From UKL13-2 sp044346745 (GTDB taxonomy: Bacteria > Pseudomonadota > Gammaproteobacteria > Burkholderiales > Usitatibacteraceae), in contig JBIIYQ010000098.1 of assembly GCA_044346745.1 (NCBI GenBank), forward strand, positions 1-10,596: DNA of 10,596 nucleotides, read 5' to 3'. The translations under genes and the position numbers were made by a program. The stretch's first letter is position 1, and each line of letters begins with the position of its first letter. The notes below the pieces were generated by a model. It saw only the letters and a program-made list of their open reading frames with translations, made no database searches and was not told the DNA's origin. This document shows, one piece after another, positions 1 to 6,476 of the stretch.

Positions 1-1
1 A

Positions 2-112
2 GCGCAGCTCGATGAGATTGCTGAGAAACTCAACAATCGACCGCGAGAGTGCCTGGGCTGGAAAACACCAAACGAGGCGTGGGCAGCCATAGTTGAGCAG
101 GTGTTGCACTAA
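2..112 (+). pseudogene. IS30-family transposase, C-terminal end (cut by window edge)
   Basis: An open frame enters from the left edge and stops at TAA 110-112, giving 36 residues. The segment LNNRPRECLGWKTPNEAW is the hallmark C-terminal end of IS30-family DDE transposases, which usually read LNxRPRKxLGWxTPxE. Only the tail lies in the window, so I cannot say whether the element is intact upstream; it is typed as a partial gene, not shown to be broken. The codons match the family to the very end, so the stop looks natural. In this family the stop normally lies within a few tens of bases of the right terminal inverted repeat, so the element should end soon after position 112. Confidence 0.8.
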
Positions 113-140
113 TTTCCTGAAACCGTCCATGTAGTTTTCA
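100..140 (+). mobile_element. Probable right end of the IS30-family element
   Basis: The sequence TTGCACTAATTTCCTGAAAC begins inside the last transposase codons and continues past the stop, which is how IS30-family right inverted repeats are usually placed. The left inverted repeat and any target duplication lie outside the window, so the exact boundary is inferred from position only. Confidence 0.4.
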
Positions 141-227
141 AACTCGCCATTTGGCCGGTATCTTCAGCCATTTATGCTTGAAAATGTCCGCCATTCCTAG
201 GGTTTTCATTTTTCTCCGGACGGATTC
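113..227. other. Gap between IS30 end and PLP-enzyme gene
   Basis: These 115 bases hold the presumed IS end and the leader of the next gene. A TTGAAA at 179-184 resembles a -35 box, but no acceptable -10 follows at 16-18 bases, so I call no promoter. Ahead of the start codon at 228 the run CCGGACGGATTC contains only a weak GGA-type ribosome binding site. Confidence 0.4.
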
Positions 228-1457
228 ATGACCCCACAACAATTGGCCGCAGTTCGCGCTGAATTTCCCGCACTGTCCACCAACATTGTCTTCCTCGACA
301 ACGCTGGCGGCTCCCAAGTGCTTAAGCGTGTTGCTGATCGTATTCACCACTACCTCACCGCGACCAGCGTCCAACTGGGCGCGAGTTATGCCACATCGGT
401 CGAGGCATCAGCGCGAGTGGTAGCGGCAAGGCGCTCGGTAGCCACACTGATTAACGCCGCGCATGATGAAGAAGTGGTGATGGGTAGTGCCACCACACTA
501 CTAATGTTTTTATTCACGCAGGCGCTCCGACTCGGAATTCAGCCGGGGGACGAGATCATCATCAGCAACACCGATCATGAAAGCAATATCGGCGGCTGGA
601 TGCGTCTGCAAGAAGCGGGAGCTGTCATCAAGGTTTGGGAAGTAAATCGCGAGACTCTCGAACTCGACCTATCCGACCTTGATCGCCTTTTGACTTCGCG
701 CACCAAATGGGTCGCCGTCACACACGCCTCAAACGTGCTCGGCACGGTAAATCCCGTAGCGGAAATTGCAAGACGTGTACATGCGGTGGGCGCAAAACTG
801 TGTGTTGATGGAGTCGCGTACGCGCCGCATCGGCTGGTGGATGTCCAAGCGAGCGGCGCTGACGTTTACGTGTTCAGTTTCTACAAAGTGTTTGGTCCAC
901 ACTACGCCGTGTTGTGGGGCAAGCGTGATTTGCTGTTGTCACTTCCCAGCTTGAATCACCACTTCATCGGTGCAAATGTATTGCCGTACAAACTCCAACC
1001 GGGCAATGTGAATTTTGAGTTGTCGTACGGCTGTGCGGGCATCGCCGACTACCTGATGACGATGGGCGAGACATTTGGCTCACAGGGAACTGCGCGCCAA
1101 AAAATGCAGGCGGCGTTTGACCTTTTTGCGAAGCACGAAGATAACCTCGCTGAAACGTTACTCAGCTACTTACGCACCAAGAAAAACGTACGCATCATTG
1201 GGCGGGACCGCGTCACCAACAACGATCGTATGCCGACCATCAGCTTTGTTGCGCATGGCAAACAAAGTCAAACCATTGTTCGTCATGTCGATCAATTCGG
1301 CATCGGCATTCGCTTTGGTGCCTTCTATGCGCAACGGCTAATTGATGCGATCGGCATTCGCCAACAGGGCGGCGTGGTGCGGGTTTCGATTGCGCATTAC
1401 AACACCGAAGCCGAAATCTCAAAACTCATCAACGCGCTAGAGACGATCCTCCCGTAG
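228..1457 (+). CDS. Cysteine-desulfurase-like PLP enzyme (VC1184 type), no catalytic Cys
   Basis: A 409-residue fold-type I PLP-dependent aminotransferase class V protein, predicted cytoplasmic. Seen in the sequence: DHESN at 117-121, whose His should stack on the cofactor; THASNVLGTVNPV at 165-177; the pyridine-binding Asp194 in VDGVAYAPH; the Schiff-base lysine Lys220 in FSFYKVFGPHYAVLWGK; and RVSIAHYNT near the C terminus. These match the VC1184 subfamily of cysteine-desulfurase-like proteins, at about its usual length. The loop that carries the catalytic Cys in SufS/CsdA enzymes reads IRFGAFYAQRL (361-371) with no Cys. The only cysteines, 192 and 269, lie elsewhere. Classical cysteine desulfurase activity is therefore unlikely; a lyase, epimerase or other PLP reaction is possible but unassigned. 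The ATG at 228 is used because the protein then begins in family register. No Fe-S assembly genes are nearby. It converges on the DUF1501 gene 12 bases downstream. Confidence 0.88.
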   Translation: MTPQQLAAVRAEFPALSTNIVFLDNAGGSQVLKRVADRIHHYLTATSVQLGASYATSVEASARVVAARRSVATLINAAHDEEVVMGSATTLLMFLFTQALRLGIQPGDEIIISNTDHESNIGGWMRLQEAGAVIKVWEVNRETLELDLSDLDRLLTSRTKWVAVTHASNVLGTVNPVAEIARRVHAVGAKLCVDGVAYAPHRLVDVQASGADVYVFSFYKVFGPHYAVLWGKRDLLLSLPSLNHHFIGANVLPYKLQPGNVNFELSYGCAGIADYLMTMGETFGSQGTARQKMQAAFDLFAKHEDNLAETLLSYLRTKKNVRIIGRDRVTNNDRMPTISFVAHGKQSQTIVRHVDQFGIGIRFGAFYAQRLIDAIGIRQQGGVVRVSIAHYNTEAEISKLINALETILP

Positions 1458-1469
1458 ATCATCCAGCCG

Positions 1470-2987
1470 CTAAACGAACCCCATCCCAGTCTGCCGCGGA
1501 AATCGCGACAGATTCGGGAACACCGTGGTCAATTCACTGTTGGACGCGCCCATCCACTTGGATAGTGTCGCACCGTACTCATCAATCGACGTCGTCGGTA
1601 TCAGACGGCCTTGCCCGACATCTAGTGTCGTGCCGAGCGCTACAATGGGGAACTCCTGTCCCGCGCTTGGGCCACCGTAGAATTTTCCACCATTCACGGC
1701 ACCGCCCAACACAAACTCATGCCCACCCCAGCCGTGGTCACTGCCGGCACCATTGGAAATCAGCGTCCGACCAAAATCCGAAAGCGTGGCGGTGGTCACA
1801 GAGTTCGCGACGCCTGTGGTCTTAGTCCAGTTGTAAAACCACGAAACGGCCTCGTCTAATTGTTGCAACAAATCTGCATGACGGCCGCTCAGAATTGGCG
1901 TGGTCGCGTTGTTGGAGTCCTTAAATTGGTCACCGTGGGTGTCGAAGCCATTTAGTGATACAAAAAAGATTTGGCGTTTCACCCCAAGCACGTTGCGCGC
2001 CGCGATAAGGCTAGCCACTGACTTGAGTTGCGATGCCAATCGGTTGGTGATCGTAAAGCCGCGCGAATCTACAAAATTTAAGGGAGGTGCAGCACCGACC
2101 GGAAATTTCTCCGTCACACTGTTATTTGCACCTCGTATCGGATTGCCGCTCGCATCGACGTTGTACAAAACCGAGGTAAGGTAGTCGCCTGTCTTTACCG
2201 CCTGCATCGCCATACTTTTGTACTGCAGTTCCAGCAGGTTGGTGCCTGCGGCAGCGAGGTGGGCCTCATAGGCCAACTGTGGGTTTGCTCTGGCGGCCGA
2301 CCAGTTTTCCCAGTCACGATAGGCTCGTGGTCTGCCCACAATCGTGCTGTTGGCACCCCGCCACTCATTAAGGGTATACGACGTAACCTTGCTACCCTTC
2401 TGAAACACGGTCTGACCAGAAACGCTGATTGAGGTTGAAACCTGTGCGTTGCCGTTCGCCGACTCAATGATGTCAGCCAATCGACCACCCCAACCCGTTT
2501 CTACCGGCCAGTCCGGGCGGCCAGTATGGGTGTGGCTGACCATATCGGAGTGCGAAAACAACTGCGGCGGTAGTTTGCTCTTTTGCTGAAATGCCGCCAG
2601 CGTGGTTGGCTCGACCAACACCCCAACGTTGCTTGCCACTGCCAGTTTGCGTTCGTTGTTAAAGATGGCCGCCAGCGCCTTCATATTGGGATGCATGCCA
2701 AACGAGCGACCCGATACGCCAGCCGAAATTGGAATGACGTTGGCTTGTGGGATTGCGAGGTTGCCGCGCGGTGTAGCGTACGCTGCGTACTCGCTCCCCA
2801 GCGGAATCACCATATTATTGTTATCCGTGCCGCCGTATAGATACAGCACCACGAGCGCCCGGTAATCATCAAACGGGCCGGCGGCATTTGCCGCCTGCAT
2901 CACGTTGCCTATCAATGGAAGCGATGCCATCGCGGAGACTGATTTTATGAAGGAACGCCGGTCACGATGTAGGTCAAATTGGCTCAT
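1470..2987 (-). CDS. DUF1501 family protein, Tat-exported
   Basis: A 505-residue protein of the DUF1501 family, which is related to the alkaline-phosphatase/sulfatase superfamily and has no generally assigned reaction. The N terminus DRRSFIK (9-15), then a hydrophobic stretch and ANAA near 33-36, is a twin-arginine signal peptide, so a folded, possibly metal-containing protein is exported. Family motifs in order: VVLYLYGGTDNNNMVIP (46-62, Asp55), SHSDMVSHT (145-153), NGFDTHGDQ (346-354), LSDFGRTL (402-409), SDHGWGGHEFVLGG (416-429) and the C-terminal EYGATLSKWMG...VFPNL. The Asp/His-rich motifs are likely metal ligands (inference from the superfamily). The start ATG follows AGGAG at a 5-base spacing, and that site overlaps the stop codon of the DUF1800 gene, so the two are translated from one mRNA. 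DUF1501 and DUF1800 genes are a well-known conserved pair in many bacteria. Length is normal and nothing is missing. Confidence 0.93.
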   Translation of the reverse strand: MSQFDLHRDRRSFIKSVSAMASLPLIGNVMQAANAAGPFDDYRALVVLYLYGGTDNNNMVIPLGSEYAAYATPRGNLAIPQANVIPISAGVSGRSFGMHPNMKALAAIFNNERKLAVASNVGVLVEPTTLAAFQQKSKLPPQLFSHSDMVSHTHTGRPDWPVETGWGGRLADIIESANGNAQVSTSISVSGQTVFQKGSKVTSYTLNEWRGANSTIVGRPRAYRDWENWSAARANPQLAYEAHLAAAGTNLLELQYKSMAMQAVKTGDYLTSVLYNVDASGNPIRGANNSVTEKFPVGAAPPLNFVDSRGFTITNRLASQLKSVASLIAARNVLGVKRQIFFVSLNGFDTHGDQFKDSNNATTPILSGRHADLLQQLDEAVSWFYNWTKTTGVANSVTTATLSDFGRTLISNGAGSDHGWGGHEFVLGGAVNGGKFYGGPSAGQEFPIVALGTTLDVGQGRLIPTTSIDEYGATLSKWMGASNSELTTVFPNLSRFPRQTGMGFV

Positions 2988-2998
2988 GTCGGCTCCTA
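2988..2998 (-). promoter_or_regulatory. RBS of DUF1501 gene overlapping upstream stop codon
   Basis: Read on the minus strand the junction is CTAGGAGCCGACATG. The TAG stop of the DUF1800 gene is embedded in the AGGAG ribosome binding site, which sits 5 bases before the DUF1501 start. This arrangement favours translational coupling of the pair. Confidence 0.7.
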
Positions 2999-5809
2999 GC
3001 GTTGGATGGAATATTCGGACGAGTTAAGGATTAACCACAGCGCTGTTCGCACGCGCTCAAGGTTGCGGTCCTCGGTGCCGCCCATGTTCCAAACTTTCGA
3101 AACCACGTCAACGACGGAGGTTCTAAAGGAATAACTCATCGCGCCGGACATCATCACAACGTTAAGTGCATCCACGAGTGCTCCAGGGTTGGGTGCCAAC
3201 GCTAGGTACGGGTCGTAATTGGGCTTTATCCATTTGGTCTTGTCCGTTTCCCAACTCGCGAAGCCGGAAACAATGTTGGATCTACTGAACTCCGCAAATC
3301 CGGCCAGGGTTGCGCTACTGGTGATCTCGAACTCCGGGCCCACGAGCCCATTTTTTGCAAGCACCCCGGACGGCGCAAACTCAGGCGAGTAGAAGTTAAA
3401 CACACTTGGCGCATACAGTGGGTTTTGCCCCAAAGAGTCTGAGTTGCTGAACACCCAAGGCCTGTCGTAGCTGCCATTCGAGGTCTTGGCACCAAACGCC
3501 CGATGCCCTTGCGTAAACCGAAGTACCGGCTCTCGCAGCTTGCCGAAAGAGCTCGACTGATTGCCGATCGACGCCGTCGCTTCGGGGTCAAGCAGGATGG
3601 CACGAATGACCGACTTCATGTCGCCACGTACACCAGCGCCGTTGTCATTAAACGCGGCGGTGACCCGGGACACATAGGCACCACTGGGGTTACTCGTCAC
3701 AAGTCGCTGGATGAGTAACTCACCAATAAACGGTCCGACGTTTGGATGATAAAAAATATTCTCTATCGCATCGTCGAGATCTTTTTCGGGCGTTTGACCT
3801 GCCGGAAGTTCCTGTTTACGGTTGCTCGAACCGGGATACTTCAACAACGATTTTGGGAAGGTGTCATGGGGTGAGCCGGCAATGTCGCGCTTGTCATCAT
3901 TGGCGCGATAGTTTGTCCGCCACGGCTCCATCGGCGCCGCCCAAACGTCGCAGGACCGTGTGACCTGCTCTGGGGTGTTATTCGGGTCATTGGCCCACGG
4001 GATATCCGGCCATAGCCATCTCCACGGCTTGGTCTGATCCAGCTTGGCGTATGTCCAACCGGTAAGTGCGCGTGCCAATTCTTGCACCAGCACTTCATCA
4101 TAGGTATCGATCGGTTTGCCATTCGCGAACTGGACAGACCCGTCTTGATTGAGCATAACAGTACCAATCGAAAACAACTGCAGCATTTCACGCGCATAGT
4201 TTTCATTCGGACGAGATCCACCGATGTTGTCGATTTTTGCGTTCTGCTTCATGTCCAGGTATTCACCCATCGCAGCGTTGAGCGTGATGTCTTTCAAAAT
4301 GTCCCGGAAATTACCAAACGCATGTTTACCCAGCACATCCAGATACGAAGCACTGCCGCAGGGATTGTCCTTTACCCGATTATTCTCGTGCGACACCACC
4401 AAGATCTGTGACAACGCATAGACAACCCGCTGCCGTAGTTGGTCGTTCCCCTCGAAGACTTGTTTCCATATCGCGCTGCCGGTCGAGGCCCAGGGTTCGG
4501 TACGATAAATCGGATCGTTACGCACGATCGTCACATAGGATGTCGCGGGCAATGCAAACTGTTCATTCAAAAACGCTTGGGTGCCGATGGAGGCAACACG
4601 ATCAATCTCCTCACTCGTTGCACCGAACGTCGTTTGGGTCAACAGCCGCGCGGCCGCGCGGGTTGCAGCAGGCACGATCTTCATCGGGTACGGCGATTGT
4701 TTTGAAACGGCATTAAATGGCACAAAGCCGATGGGCGCAGTGCCTGCCTGATAAACAATGGCCGGGGTGACGCCATTGGACCGCATCGACCACATAACCA
4801 ACTCACCCCAGTCTTGCGCCCACAAAATATCGGAAATGCCATCACCGTCGAAGTCGCCGGTCGCATACAACTGTGGGTTATTAGTCGCGGTCGGATTAAG
4901 CCCGGGCATAGCGATCAGTTTGGTACCGATCACGGCCCCGGCAGTTCCAGTACACGATGCGTTCGGATCGTCCGGGTTCGCGGTCGGCGGCGGTAATTGA
5001 ACACCAGTGGCGTCCAACGAAAGTAGTTGAACCGCACCGGTCGTCAAATTTTGTAGCAAGATATCGCCACGCTTGTTTCCAGTGAAGTCCGCCAATGCCA
5101 TCGCGGTAAAACCAGTCGGGACATTCCCCGCGCCATAGTTCGCGCAGGTACGGCTTGCGGTGGCCATGAGTACACGAATCACACCGTCCGGGCTGACATA
5201 AACCATGTCGGCAGCACCATCACCGTTTAGGTCGCGCGCACCGAGCAGCGTCCAATCAAGCGGCGCACCACCGCGTTTTCGCACCTGGCTAACGCCAGCC
5301 CCATCGGTAAACCAAATGTAGGAAACGCCCGTATCCGGTGAATCACCCACTACATATCGCCACACCAAATCACCTTTGCCGTCGCCGTCTAGGTCGCCAA
5401 CTGCCTGAACATCCCAGACGTGTTTGACTGGACGCAGCAACCGATCACCAGACGACGCAAAATTGGTCCACGTTCGAACGTCACCGCGTTCTGGTGTGGT
5501 GGTGTTCACGAACACGAGGTCGGATTTTCCGTCGCCGGCAAAATCTGCGACCCCCGCGAGTCTGAAGTCGGGGCCGGGATCCGTGACGTCCGAGAATTGA
5601 AATTTATTGCCGACAAGTCTGCCGGCTTGCATCTGCGCTTTGTTTGAACGCAGTAACAGCACACTCTTACCATTACCATCGAGGTCAATTTCGCCTTGCA
5701 GCGAAAGTGGCTTGGGCGTCTGCGCGGTCGCGGGAAACGAGACCATCGTCGCGCTCGCGAGAGCGCCGCAAACCAGCAACATGCAATTCGTTAGTCGAAA
5801 CATAGGCAT
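2996..5809 (-). CDS. Exported FG-GAP/VCBS repeat + DUF1800 domain protein
   Basis: A 937-residue two-part exported protein. Residues 1-29 are a Sec-type signal peptide ending PATA/Q, with no convincing lipobox. Residues about 40-330 carry six FG-GAP/VCBS-type calcium-loop repeats: DLDGNGK (42), DFAGDGKSD (89), DLDGDGKGD (139), DLNGDGAAD (193), a degenerate DFTGNKRGD (241) and DFDGDGISD (319). These should form beta-propeller-like blades. Residues about 384-935 are DUF1800: AARLLTQTTFGAT (387-398), NENYAREMLQLFSIGT (535-550), ALTGW (581-585), HPNVGPFIGELLIQRLV (688-704) and GVRGDMKSVIRAILLDPEA (726-744). DUF1800 has no established reaction. The repeat region suggests binding to a surface or polymer outside the cytoplasm (inference). 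It is the first gene of the pair with DUF1501 (8 bases between). Tandem in-frame ATGs lie at 5809 and 5803; the upstream one is taken, preceded only by a weak GAG. Either start keeps the signal peptide. Confidence 0.92.
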   Translation of the reverse strand: MPMFRLTNCMLLVCGALASATMVSFPATAQTPKPLSLQGEIDLDGNGKSVLLLRSNKAQMQAGRLVGNKFQFSDVTDPGPDFRLAGVADFAGDGKSDLVFVNTTTPERGDVRTWTNFASSGDRLLRPVKHVWDVQAVGDLDGDGKGDLVWRYVVGDSPDTGVSYIWFTDGAGVSQVRKRGGAPLDWTLLGARDLNGDGAADMVYVSPDGVIRVLMATASRTCANYGAGNVPTGFTAMALADFTGNKRGDILLQNLTTGAVQLLSLDATGVQLPPPTANPDDPNASCTGTAGAVIGTKLIAMPGLNPTATNNPQLYATGDFDGDGISDILWAQDWGELVMWSMRSNGVTPAIVYQAGTAPIGFVPFNAVSKQSPYPMKIVPAATRAAARLLTQTTFGATSEEIDRVASIGTQAFLNEQFALPATSYVTIVRNDPIYRTEPWASTGSAIWKQVFEGNDQLRQRVVYALSQILVVSHENNRVKDNPCGSASYLDVLGKHAFGNFRDILKDITLNAAMGEYLDMKQNAKIDNIGGSRPNENYAREMLQLFSIGTVMLNQDGSVQFANGKPIDTYDEVLVQELARALTGWTYAKLDQTKPWRWLWPDIPWANDPNNTPEQVTRSCDVWAAPMEPWRTNYRANDDKRDIAGSPHDTFPKSLLKYPGSSNRKQELPAGQTPEKDLDDAIENIFYHPNVGPFIGELLIQRLVTSNPSGAYVSRVTAAFNDNGAGVRGDMKSVIRAILLDPEATASIGNQSSSFGKLREPVLRFTQGHRAFGAKTSNGSYDRPWVFSNSDSLGQNPLYAPSVFNFYSPEFAPSGVLAKNGLVGPEFEITSSATLAGFAEFSRSNIVSGFASWETDKTKWIKPNYDPYLALAPNPGALVDALNVVMMSGAMSYSFRTSVVDVVSKVWNMGGTEDRNLERVRTALWLILNSSEYSIQR

Positions 5810-5844
5810 AAGCTCAATGGGGGTTTAACGTACAGAAACGCGAA

Positions 5845-5874
5845 TTTATCGATCAATAATGACGTTTTCCACAA
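5845..5874 (-). promoter_or_regulatory. Possible promoter of the DUF1800-DUF1501 operon
   Basis: On the minus strand, TTGTGG (5874-5869) and GATAAA (5850-5845) are separated by 18 bases and lie about 36 bases before the DUF1800 start. Each box matches the sigma-70 consensus only partly (3/6 and 4/6), so this is a weak call based on position. Confidence 0.3.
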
Positions 5875-5942
5875 TGCAGGGCTCACGAAAATCGTCGACG
5901 ACTAATATGCCACCGATTCTAGCGGTCGCCCGGGGTTTTGTA

Positions 5943-5977
5943 CCCACCTACGCGGGTGGGGAATTCACCGCAGGTGA
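5943..5977. terminator. Two adjacent hairpins downstream of the LeuD-like gene
   Basis: CCCACC (5943-5948) pairs with GGTGGG (5955-5960) around a 6-base loop. TCACC (5965-5969) pairs with GGTGA (5973-5977) around a 3-base loop. Both lie 14-48 bases after the stop of the LeuD-like gene on the minus strand. Neither strand shows a T-run after the stems, so this is not a textbook intrinsic terminator; it could be a 3'-end-protecting structure or a factor-dependent stop. The rest of the gap (5810-5990) holds no coding sequence I can support. Confidence 0.35.
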
Positions 5978-5990
5978 GGTAACGATGACT

Positions 5991-6476
5991 TTAGCTCACA
6001 AGTCGCTTCTTGAGATTCGGGATCAACCCACCATCCCGAACAATTTCCAGCATGAAATCGGGTAGCGTTTCGCATTGCGCAAGCAGCACGCCATCGGCGT
6101 CGTGAACCCTGCCCGAGGCGAGATCAAACTGTACCAGCGCACCGTCGGTGAGTTTGGCGGTCTCAGCGGAGACGAGCACCGGCAGCCCCAAGTTAATCGC
6201 ATTGCGATAAAAGATGCGCGCAGCACCGGTGGCAATCACCGCGCCAACGCCAAGATGCTTTAGGGCTTGCGCCGCTTGTTCGCGTGAGGAGCCGATACCA
6301 AATCCCATGCCACCCACGACAAGGTCACCAGGCCGCACTTGTGCCGCAAATTCGGGGCGCACTGCTTCCAAACAATGGGCGGCAAGCTCGTCGATTGTTC
6401 CCTTCATGTACCGGCCTGGTGCCAATACGTCGGTATCGATTTGGTCGCCGAACTTCCATATGCGAACCAAGCTCAC
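5991..6476 (-). CDS. LeuD-like aconitase-family hydro-lyase, small subunit
   Basis: A 161-residue swivelling small subunit of the isopropylmalate dehydratase/homoaconitase type, working with the large subunit encoded just upstream. Seen: WKFGDQIDTDVLAPGRYM near the N terminus (DTD at 14-16), PEFAAQVRPGDLVVGG (41-56), the substrate-recognition loop GFGIGSSREQA (58-68), and ARIFYRNAINLGLPVL (86-101). Typical LeuD reads NFGCGSSREHAP at the loop; here the Asn, Cys and His are changed while GSSRE is intact. The short length fits the archaeal/LeuD2-like branch that also includes dimethylmaleate and maleate hydratases, rather than the roughly 200-residue LeuD of classic leucine operons. The start is GTG at 6476, overlapping the large-subunit TGA as GTGA, so translation is coupled. 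No leuA or leuB is beside it. The substrate is therefore unassigned: a small 2-hydroxy or unsaturated dicarboxylate is expected from the family. Confidence 0.88.
   Translation of the reverse strand: MSLVRIWKFGDQIDTDVLAPGRYMKGTIDELAAHCLEAVRPEFAAQVRPGDLVVGGMGFGIGSSREQAAQALKHLGVGAVIATGAARIFYRNAINLGLPVLVSAETAKLTDGALVQFDLASGRVHDADGVLLAQCETLPDFMLEIVRDGGLIPNLKKRLVS

Noticed and set aside
1458..1469. Bidirectional terminator between the converging PLP and DUF1501 genes
   Set aside because: The 12-base gap and its flanks show no inverted repeat or T-run.
3841..4411. Open frames of about 110-126 residues on both strands (3841-4221 minus, 4082-4411 plus)
   Set aside because: They lie wholly within the DUF1800 coding sequence, which has clear domain motifs there; their translations show no family features.
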